Origin: Streptomyces albiflavescens
GTDB taxonomy: Bacteria; Actinomycetota; Actinomycetes; Streptomycetales; Streptomycetaceae
Assembly (NCBI RefSeq): GCF_014645835.1
Contig: NZ_BMMM01000012.1
Span: 27,496 to 87,499 of the forward strand
Length of the DNA stretch: 60,004 nt
Direction of reading: 5' to 3'
The first letter of the stretch is position 1, and each line of letters starts with the position of its first letter. This document shows positions 24,942 to 31,549 of the stretch, one piece after another. The position numbers and the translations under genes are program-made. Under the pieces are notes generated by a model, which saw nothing but the letters and a program-made list of their open reading frames with translations, made no database searches and was not told where the DNA came from.

Positions 24942-25832
24942 GTGACGACGAAGGACCGAAGCCTTGAGGCACTGGGCCTGGACGACGTGCCCGCCAAGAA
25001 GCCGCTCACCTATCCCGGCCGTCCCACCACCGAGCCCTCCCTGCTGACCGGCGGCGAGCTGCTCCAGCTCGACGTGCGGCCGCTCAGGCTCGGCGAGTGG
25101 TACGTGGAGGAGCAGGAGGCGCAACAGCGGCTCGACGAAGCGCTCGCCGACCTCGGCCAGGTCGTCACCGGACGTCGTCACCCGGTCATCGCGGTCGGCT
25201 CGAACGCCTCCCCCGGGCAGGTCGCCCACAAGCTGACCCGGCTCGGCATCCCGGCGACGGTGCCGATGGTGCCGGTGCGCGTGCAGGGCATCGGGGTCGG
25301 CTGCTCGGGGCACATCAGCCCGGCGGGCTACGTGGCCGGGACGCCGTACGTCGACCGGGGCGCCGAGACCACGCTCGTGGTGACCTGGCTGGATTCGACG
25401 CAGTTGAAGGCGGTCGACGACACCGAGTTCCCGGACTACCGGCGGGCGATACTCCCGGGCGACACGTTCGCGATGACGATGCCGTCCGGGGAGCGGCTCG
25501 GCGGCGCGTACATCTACTTCAGCGCGCACGGCGTGCTGGCCGACCCGGTCACGGGACAGCCCCGTCCGGGGGGCGGCGACCAGTCCGAGCTGCTCGCCTC
25601 GCTGCTCGCGGACTCCGCGCGGCTGCGCGAGCTGCTCGGCCCCGATCCGGCGACCTGGGTGCGGCGTGCTGGGGGCGAGCGGTCGCTGCGCGAGCGGGGC
25701 ACCCGGATCTTCGGCGAGGAGGGCTGGGTGCTGCCCCAGACCGACTTCCTGCCGTACGTCGACGAATCGGCGGAACTGCGGCTGTACGACGACCTGCCGC
25801 CGCTGGACGACTCGCTGCCGTTTCGGGTGTGA
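24942..25832 (+). CDS. Conserved protein of unknown function with a GGCT-like motif
   Basis: The product is 296 aa. GTG at 24942 follows GAAGGG. IAVGSNASPGQVAHKL resembles the YGSN-type glycine loop of gamma-glutamylcyclotransferase-fold proteins, and a later FAMTMPSGERLGGAYIYF block fits beta structure. The C-terminal 90 residues are charged and contain LPQTDFLPYVDE. No membrane segment is seen. It is divergent from the channel-like gene (119-bp gap). Function is not recognised. Confidence 0.65.
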   Translation: MTTKDRSLEALGLDDVPAKKPLTYPGRPTTEPSLLTGGELLQLDVRPLRLGEWYVEEQEAQQRLDEALADLGQVVTGRRHPVIAVGSNASPGQVAHKLTRLGIPATVPMVPVRVQGIGVGCSGHISPAGYVAGTPYVDRGAETTLVVTWLDSTQLKAVDDTEFPDYRRAILPGDTFAMTMPSGERLGGAYIYFSAHGVLADPVTGQPRPGGGDQSELLASLLADSARLRELLGPDPATWVRRAGGERSLRERGTRIFGEEGWVLPQTDFLPYVDESAELRLYDDLPPLDDSLPFRV

Positions 25833-25887
25833 GGGTTCCGTTTCCGGCCTGACCAGGCACGACGGGTACCTGCCAAAGGCGGGAGTG

Positions 25888-25907
25888 CGGGTAAGAGCCC
25901 TTACCCG
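25888..25907. promoter_or_regulatory. Perfect inverted repeat before ABC cassette 2
   Basis: CGGGTAAG-AGCC-CTTACCCG has 8-bp arms. It is 55 bp after the preceding gene's stop and 13 bp before a TTGACC hexamer at 25921 that could be a -35 box. It could be the upstream terminator or an operator of the ABC cassette. Confidence 0.5.
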
Positions 25908-26034
25908 ATCTCTCCCCCTTTTGACCTGCGCTGTTTTACTTTCTCTTGAGTGGAACCGTCAGCGCCCCGATATCCTCCTAACCCTTACGGGGGCGTGCGC
26001 CCCGACGTCCTGAACCTTTCGATGGGTGCGGAGC

Positions 26035-27324
26035 ATGATCGAGGCAGTCGGCCTGACGAAGCGCTACGGCGCCAAGACGGCCGTGTACAACCTTTCCTTC
26101 CAGGTGCGGCCGGGCGCCGTCACCGGCTTCCTCGGGCCCAACGGCTCGGGCAAGTCGACGACGATGCGGATGATCCTCGGCCTGGACAACCCCACCTCGG
26201 GGCAGGTGACGATCGGCGGCTTCCCGTACCGCAAGCTGCCGAACGCGCCCCGCCAGGTCGGCGCGCTCCTCGACGCCAAGGCCGTGCACGGTGGCCGGCA
26301 CGCCCGCAACCACCTGCTGTGCCTCGCCCAGCTGTCGGGCATCCCGGCCCGCCGCGTGGACGAGGTGCTCGGTGTCGTCGGGCTCCAGGACGTGGCCAGG
26401 AAGCGCTCCAAGGGCTTCTCGCTCGGCATGGGTCAGCGGCTCGGCATCGCCGCCGCGCTGCTCGGCGACCCGCAGGTGCTGCTCTTCGACGAGCCGGTCA
26501 ACGGCCTCGACCCCGAGGGCATCCTCTGGGTGCGCAATCTGATGAAGTCCCTCGCGGCGGAGGGCCGCACGGTCTTCGTCTCCTCGCACCTGATGAGCGA
26601 GATGGCGCTGACCGCCGACCACCTGATCGTGATCGGCCGCGGCCAGCTGCTCGCCGACATGAACATCAAGGACTTCATCTCGCACAACTCGGCCGACTTC
26701 GCCCGGGTCCGCACCCCGGACACCGAGCCGCAGCAGCGCGAGAAGCTCACCGCCGCGCTGACGGAGGCCGGCGGCCAGGTGCTCCCGGAGCAGGACGGCG
26801 CCCTGCGCGTCACCGGTCTGCCGCTGCCCCGCATCAGCGACCTCGCGCACTCCGCCGACGTACGCCTGTGGGAGCTGTCGCCGCACCAGGCCTCGCTGGA
26901 GGAGGCGTACATGCGGATGACGCAGGGCGCCGTCGACTACCGCTCGACCATCGACCAGAAGGCCGGGCTCCAGCAGGAGCTGCCGCCCGGTGCCGTGCCG
27001 CCCCAGCAGCTGCCGGTTGCGGGCCAGGGCCAGCCGGGCTGGTACGCACCGCCGCCGCCCCAGCAGGGGGGGCAGCCGTTCGGGATGCCGCAGGGTCAGC
27101 CGGGCCTGTACGGCGCACCGGGTGCTCCGGGCGCCCCCGGTGCCGGTCAGCCGGGCCCGTACGGCGCACCGGGTGCTCCCGGCGGTGCCGCGGACGCCAA
27201 CCCGTATGCCCAGGCGCAGCCCCAGGCCCCCGCGCAGCCCGTCCAGGCCCCCGCGCAGCCGCCCGCCGCGCCCGCCGCCGCACCCGCCGCCCCCGACCTG
27301 ACCAAGCCCGAGGACGCCCGATGA
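26035..27324 (+). CDS. ABC transporter ATP-binding protein with Pro/Gly/Gln-rich tail (cassette 2)
   Basis: The product is 429 aa. Walker A is GPNGSGKST; the signature FSLGMGQRLGIAAALLG, Walker B LLFDEPVNGLDPEG and SSHLMSEMA match cassette 1 closely. After the ATPase core (about residues 1-315) comes a tail of about 110 residues of low complexity, including YGAPGAPGAPGAGQPG-type collagen-like repeats encoded by a 51-bp DNA repeat (starts at 27108 and 27159). The stop overlaps the permease start. The tail may tether or space the ATPase; it is absent from cassette 1. Confidence 0.9.
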   Translation: MIEAVGLTKRYGAKTAVYNLSFQVRPGAVTGFLGPNGSGKSTTMRMILGLDNPTSGQVTIGGFPYRKLPNAPRQVGALLDAKAVHGGRHARNHLLCLAQLSGIPARRVDEVLGVVGLQDVARKRSKGFSLGMGQRLGIAAALLGDPQVLLFDEPVNGLDPEGILWVRNLMKSLAAEGRTVFVSSHLMSEMALTADHLIVIGRGQLLADMNIKDFISHNSADFARVRTPDTEPQQREKLTAALTEAGGQVLPEQDGALRVTGLPLPRISDLAHSADVRLWELSPHQASLEEAYMRMTQGAVDYRSTIDQKAGLQQELPPGAVPPQQLPVAGQGQPGWYAPPPPQQGGQPFGMPQGQPGLYGAPGAPGAPGAGQPGPYGAPGAPGGAADANPYAQAQPQAPAQPVQAPAQPPAAPAAAPAAPDLTKPEDAR

Positions 27325-28166
27325 GCACGCCCCAGCCCCCGATGCCGCAGCAGGCCGTCGCTGCCCCCAACTGGCAGGCGGCGCCCGGCACTTCGTACAC
27401 GTCACCGATTCCGATCACCCGCACCCACCTCGGTCACGCGCTCACCTCCGAGTGGACGAAGATCAAGTCGGTGCGCTCCACGATGTGGACGCTCGGCATC
27501 TTCCTGCTTCTGGTGATCGGTATCGGCTTCCTGGTCGCCGCGCAGACCTCGAACTCCGACTTCACCGACGTCCCGTACACGATCCCGGCCTTCTTCGGCC
27601 TGATGCTCGGGCAGATCTGTCTGATCACGCTGGGCGTCCTGGTGGTCTCCTCCGAGTACGGAACGGGCATGATCCGTACGACGTTCACGGCCTCGCCGCA
27701 GCGGCACCGGGTACTCGCCGCGAAGCTGATCATCTTCTTCGCGGTGGCGTTCGCCGTGTCCGCCTTCGCGATCGGCCTGGTCGGCCTGATCACCTCGGGG
27801 ATGCACGGCGGCTCCTCCAACGTCTCGTGGGGCGGCACGGTCGTCATGGGCGCGCTGTACGTCTCGCTGCTCGGTGTCCTCGCGCTCGCGGTGGGCTCGA
27901 TGCTGCGCCACTCGGCCGGCGCGATCACCACGATGCTCGGTGTCGTGCTGGTGCCCGCGATCATGCCCGCGTTCCTGATGATGTCCGAGAGCATGCGCAC
28001 GATCGGCGAGAAGATGCAGGAGTACAACGCTCCCAACGCCCTCGCCAGGATCTTCCGTCTGGACAGCGAGAGCGGGCACGGCGGTGCGCAGCTCGGTCTG
28101 CTCGCCGGAGTGACGGCGGCGGCGATCGCCGGCGCCTTCGTGCTGCTGGAGCGCCGGGACGTCTGA
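27321..28166 (+). CDS. ABC-2 type permease (cassette 2)
   Basis: The product is 281 aa with six predicted membrane helices and a Pro/Gln-rich N-terminus of about 40 residues before LTSEWTKIKSVRSTMW. VVSSEYGTGMIRTTFTASPQR is the conserved loop, matching the sister permease at 22972. ATG at 27321 overlaps the ATPase stop (ATGA). Substrate unknown. Confidence 0.9.
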   Translation: MSTPQPPMPQQAVAAPNWQAAPGTSYTSPIPITRTHLGHALTSEWTKIKSVRSTMWTLGIFLLLVIGIGFLVAAQTSNSDFTDVPYTIPAFFGLMLGQICLITLGVLVVSSEYGTGMIRTTFTASPQRHRVLAAKLIIFFAVAFAVSAFAIGLVGLITSGMHGGSSNVSWGGTVVMGALYVSLLGVLALAVGSMLRHSAGAITTMLGVVLVPAIMPAFLMMSESMRTIGEKMQEYNAPNALARIFRLDSESGHGGAQLGLLAGVTAAAIAGAFVLLERRDV

Positions 28167-28197
28167 CCCCGCCCGGACCGATATCCGAAGTCGCCCA

Positions 28198-28237
28198 GGA
28201 CCTGGGCGCGTTGACCGCCTAGAACCTGGGCGCGTTA
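28198..28237. repeat. Direct repeat duplicating the end of the zinc-ribbon gene
   Basis: CCTGGGCGCGTT occurs at 28201-28212 and 28225-28236, 24 bp apart. The second copy encodes the C-terminal NAPR residues of the minus-strand gene; the first lies just beyond its stop. Confidence 0.55.
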
Positions 28238-28551
28238 CGGGACCGCTGCACCCGCGAGGTGCGGCGGTCCTTCGCGTTCCAGCAGGCCTTGTGCCAGTGC
28301 CGGCGGTCGTCGACGCCGGAGTGCTCCGGCCAGGCCACCACGTGCGGGACACCGGAGGGGATCATCTGGTCGCAGCCGGGGCAGCGGTAGGTCTTGCCCT
28401 CGGCGCTCGCGCCCGCCACATGGCGCACGCTCCACTCCTCGCCCTGCCAGCTCTCCGTGGACTCCCAGCCGCCGTAACGGCCCGAGCGGTCCTCGTCCGC
28501 GCTCCGACCGGACGAGCCGGCTTCCTTCGGACGGTTGCGACGCGGGGACAC
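28219..28551 (-). CDS. Small zinc-ribbon-like protein
   Basis: The product is 110 aa. GTG at 28551 follows GAGGTG; an ATG at 28563 is also in frame. The N-terminal half is Ser/Arg/Gly-rich and probably disordered. Residues about 55-95 hold CPGCDQMIPSG...HWHKACW, a CxxC...HxHxxC arrangement suited to binding zinc. Homologues in Streptomyces are often labelled ATP/GTP-binding protein, but no P-loop is present. It is convergent with ABC cassette 2. Confidence 0.7.
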   Translation of the reverse strand: MSPRRNRPKEAGSSGRSADEDRSGRYGGWESTESWQGEEWSVRHVAGASAEGKTYRCPGCDQMIPSGVPHVVAWPEHSGVDDRRHWHKACWNAKDRRTSRVQRSRNAPRF

Positions 28552-28772
28552 AGGACACCTCACGGAGCTATACAGGGAGCAGGGGCCATCTCCAGCCTAC
28601 GCGGCACGCGCAGGGGTTCGCGTACTCCACGAACCTGCACAGATCCCCCACCGGGCGGCCCATTTCGCAGACAATCCGCAAATCTCTCCGCCAGGCCGTG
28701 ACTTCGGCACGTGTCATGCGGTTATGCCCGATGGGGGAGCTCCCTGTCGGAGCCGAGGAAGCAGGAAGTGCG

Positions 28773-29801
28773 ATGCACGTAGGAAGTTTTGTACTGGCGG
28801 CCCAGTTCCCGGGACAGGGCCAGGGGGAGACCCTCCACCGGGCGGTGCGGTCCGCCGAGGTCGCCGAGGAGGCCGGACTCGACTCGGTCTGGCTGGCCGA
28901 GCACCACTTCGTGCCGTACGGCACATGCCCGTCGGCCGTCACACTCGCCGCGTTCCTGCTCGGCCGCACCAGTCGCATCCGGGTCGGCACGGCGGTCAGC
29001 GTGCTGCCCACCGTCCACCCCGTCGCGCTCGGCGAGCAGGCCGCCCTGCTGCATCTGACGTCCGGCGGACGGTTCTCGCTGGGCGTCGGGCGCGGCGGCC
29101 CCTGGGTCGACCTCGAAGTCTTCGGTTCAGGACTGGAGGCGTACGAGAAGGGGTTCCCGGAATCACTCGATCTGCTGGTGCGCTGGCTGTGCGAGCCGTC
29201 CGTGCAGGGCACCTCGGAGCGGTTCAGCTTCCGTGAAGTCGCCGTCGTCCCCCGGCCGTCGGAAGCGCTGAGTGGCGCTCCCGGGCCCGAGGTCGTCGTC
29301 GCCTGCACCTCACCGGCGAGCGTGCGGCTCGCGGCCGAGCGCGGGTTGCCGATGCTCCTCGGGATGCATGTCGGGGACGAGGAGAAGGCCGAAATGGTCG
29401 CGCTGTGGCGGCAGTACGCGCGCGCGGCCGGGCACCCGGCGGACAAGATCTTCGCGGCGGCCCATGTCTCCGCCGGTGTCTGCCAGATCGCCGACCGTCG
29501 CACCGAAGCCGTCGAGACGCTCCTCAAGGCGGTGCCCGGCTGGCTGAAGCAGGGGCTGGACGCCCATGTGACGGTCGACGGCCGCGCCCGCTCGATGCGG
29601 GACCCACTGGCGTACACCGAACTGCTCTGCGGGCTGCACCCGGTGGGGACCCCCCGGCTGTGCGCCGACCGGCTCGCCGCGACCTCGGAGCGGACCGGCA
29701 TCTCACGCTTCGCCCTGCTCGTCGAGGGTTCGGGGGACCTGGCGGCGACGGAGGAGAACGTACGCCGTCTCGGAGCCGAGGTGCTGCCGCACCTCAGGTG
29801 A
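28773..29801 (+). CDS. LLM class flavin-dependent oxidoreductase (luciferase-like)
   Basis: The product is 342 aa with the TIM-barrel of bacterial luciferase-like monooxygenases. Motifs: GLDSVWLAEHHFVPYGT, IRVGTAVSVLPTVHPVALGEQ, and GGRFSLGVGRGGPW, which binds the FMN phosphate. ATG at 28773 follows GGAAG. An upstream in-frame start lacks such a site. The natural substrate cannot be inferred. Confidence 0.88.
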   Translation: MHVGSFVLAAQFPGQGQGETLHRAVRSAEVAEEAGLDSVWLAEHHFVPYGTCPSAVTLAAFLLGRTSRIRVGTAVSVLPTVHPVALGEQAALLHLTSGGRFSLGVGRGGPWVDLEVFGSGLEAYEKGFPESLDLLVRWLCEPSVQGTSERFSFREVAVVPRPSEALSGAPGPEVVVACTSPASVRLAAERGLPMLLGMHVGDEEKAEMVALWRQYARAAGHPADKIFAAAHVSAGVCQIADRRTEAVETLLKAVPGWLKQGLDAHVTVDGRARSMRDPLAYTELLCGLHPVGTPRLCADRLAATSERTGISRFALLVEGSGDLAATEENVRRLGAEVLPHLR

Positions 29802-29948
29802 CCGGTCGCCGCCGGTCCAACGGGCTGTAGGGCCCGTCCAACAGGCCGTCCAGCCCCTCCCCCGGGCCGGACGCGCCGGGAGCTTGCCGCCCCGGTACAA
29901 AATGCACCTCCCGCGTACGGAGCGGCAAGCAATTGCGGCATCACCGCG

Positions 29949-30341
29949 TCAGCAGTCCCGGAACTCCGGGGACTGATTCAGCAGCTGACTGCGGACCGAG
30001 GTGAAGCGTGCCAGCGTGTCGTCCACTGTGGCGTCCAGCGGGAACACCGCCACCCGGTGGCAGTTCTGAAAGGCCAGCCGCACTCCGAAGTGACGCTGCA
30101 GCGCGCCGCGTATCGCGTCACTCGCGAGCGCACGCAGCAGCTGGCCACGTGCCTGCTCGTCCGGCGGAGGCGTCTGGTTGTCGGCGAAGTTGCCGCCGTC
30201 CACCTTCAGCTGGGCCACCAGGGAGCTGATCATCTCCCACGCGTAGGGCAGGGAGGTCCGGACGCAGTCGACGAAGTCAGCTTCGTCGACCTCGCCTCGC
30301 TCGGCCTGTTGGAGTAGGGCCGGTGAGACGTCGAGCGACAT
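29949..30341 (-). CDS. SCO5389 family protein
   Basis: The product is 130 aa, soluble and mostly helical with no catalytic motif. It begins MSLDVSPALLQQAERGE and ends NQSPEFRDC. It fits a small conserved Streptomyces family that I know only by the S. coelicolor locus tag SCO5389. The start has a good ribosome site (GAGAGGAGA). Upstream is an overlapping out-of-frame leader ORF with its own GGGAGG site. Function unknown. Confidence 0.8.
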   Translation of the reverse strand: MSLDVSPALLQQAERGEVDEADFVDCVRTSLPYAWEMISSLVAQLKVDGGNFADNQTPPPDEQARGQLLRALASDAIRGALQRHFGVRLAFQNCHRVAVFPLDATVDDTLARFTSVRSQLLNQSPEFRDC

Positions 30342-30540
30342 GGGTTCTCCTCTCGCACCCCCAGACCTCGGGGGTTGCCGGACAGGGATAGGGAATTCGC
30401 GATATCGAACACCCTGAGTACACGCATCGCGACCTCCCGTTTATACGGTAAGCAACGGCCGGTGACGGCACCAGGAGAATGCGCACATAGCGAACTCTCA
30501 GTAGGCACACAATCAGCCACGACCGAACAGGCTTCTTCCA
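30342..30540 (-). promoter_or_regulatory. Leader region of the SCO5389-family gene with a possible overlapping ORF
   Basis: On the minus strand GGGAGGTCGCGATG (ATG at 30427) opens an ORF starting MRVLRVFDIANSLSLSG. It runs past the SCO5389-family start in another frame and stops at 30230 (65 codons). It may be a leader peptide or chance. TATAAA just upstream of its ribosome site is AT-rich but too close to serve as its -10. Confidence 0.35.
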
Positions 30541-30768
30541 GGAAGAAAGGGGCGGGACCGGAGGGACCTCGGATGAGGGTGGTGGTGGGAGACGGGCGGA
30601 AAAAGGGGCGGGACCGGAGGGACCTCCGTTGAGGGTGGTGGTGGGAGACGGGCGGAAAAAGGGGCGGGACCGAAGGGCCCTCGGATGAGGGTGGTGGCGG
30701 GAGACGGGCGGAAAAAGGGGCGGGACCGGAGGGACCTCGGTTGAGGGTGGTGGTGGGTGACGGGCGGG
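30541..30768. repeat. 56-bp tandem repeat, four copies (minisatellite)
   Basis: Units begin at 30541, 30598, 30654 and 30710; each starts GGAAAAAGGGGCGGGACC and ends in GTGGGAGACGGGC-type sequence. The first unit is one base longer and the last is trimmed. Units differ at only a few positions (for example CCTCGGATGAG and CCTCGGTTGAG). The array is strongly purine-rich on this strand, does not look coding, and ends about 43 bp before the nucS ATG. Confidence 0.9.
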
Positions 30769-30810
30769 CGAATCGCGTGCACCACTGCCCGTCGAGTAGC
30801 GTTGCCGACC

Positions 30811-31482
30811 ATGCGTCTCGTCATTGCCCGCTGTTCCGTGGACTACGCGGGCCGGCTCACCGCCCATCTCCCGTCGGCTCCCCGTCTCATCCTCGTGAAG
30901 GCGGACGGCAGCGTCTCGATCCACGCGGACGACCGGGCCTACAAGCCCCTCAACTGGATGTCGCCGCCCTGCACGCTGAAGGAGGGTTCCGGCGACGAGG
31001 AAGGTACCTGGACCGTCATCAACAAGGCGGGCGAGAAACTCATCATCACGATGGAAGAGATCCTCCACGATTCCTCGCACGAATTGGGCGTGGATCCCGG
31101 CCTGATCAAAGACGGCGTGGAAGCACACCTTCAGGAGCTCCTCGCGGACCGCATCGAAACGCTCGGCGAGGGCTACTCGCTCATCCGCCGCGAGTACATG
31201 ACGGCCATCGGCCCGGTCGACATCCTGTGCCGGGACGCCGACGGGCAGACCGTCGCGGTGGAGATCAAGCGGCGCGGTGAGATCGACGGCGTGGAGCAAC
31301 TCACGCGCTATCTGGAGCTGTTGAACCGCGACCCGCACCTCGCGCCGGTGCGTGGCATCTTCGCCGCCCAGGAGATCAAGCCGCAGGCCCGCGTCCTCGC
31401 CACCGACCGCGGCATCGGCTGCGCGGTCCTGGACTACGACGCGCTGCGCGGGATCGAGGACGACAAGCTGCGGTTGTTCTGA
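30811..31482 (+). CDS. nucS: Mismatch-specific endonuclease NucS (EndoMS)
   Basis: The product is 223 aa, the usual size. It makes double-strand cuts at mismatches and provides the non-canonical mismatch repair of actinobacteria, which lack MutS/MutL. The C-terminal nuclease has the PD-(D/E)xK pattern: GPVDILCRDADG, then VAVEIKRRGEIDG. QLTRYLELL follows. The C-terminal DDKLRLF resembles the sliding-clamp-binding motif of NucS. ATG at 30811; a longer frame starts inside the repeat array at 30757 but lacks support. It is followed by a bidirectional terminator. Confidence 0.95.
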   Translation: MRLVIARCSVDYAGRLTAHLPSAPRLILVKADGSVSIHADDRAYKPLNWMSPPCTLKEGSGDEEGTWTVINKAGEKLIITMEEILHDSSHELGVDPGLIKDGVEAHLQELLADRIETLGEGYSLIRREYMTAIGPVDILCRDADGQTVAVEIKRRGEIDGVEQLTRYLELLNRDPHLAPVRGIFAAQEIKPQARVLATDRGIGCAVLDYDALRGIEDDKLRLF

Positions 31483-31501
31483 CCGTACGTACGAGGACAG
31501 C

Positions 31502-31537
31502 AGAGGGCCGGGTCCGCATCATCGGACCCGGCCCTCT
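31502..31537. terminator. Bidirectional terminator between nucS and the ATPase gene
   Basis: AGAGGGCCGGGTCCG, loop CATCAT, then the exact complement: a perfect 15-bp stem between convergent genes, with short A/T runs at both sides. Confidence 0.9.
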
Positions 31538-31549
31538 TGCGTCGTACGG

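Noticed and set aside
30541..30768. CRISPR array
   Set aside because: The units are contiguous tandem copies with no unique spacers, and no cas genes are nearby.
30277..31338. Minus-strand frame through the 56-bp repeats and nucS
   Set aside because: The periodic peptide arises from the DNA repeat and the rest is antisense to nucS; no ribosome site or domain.
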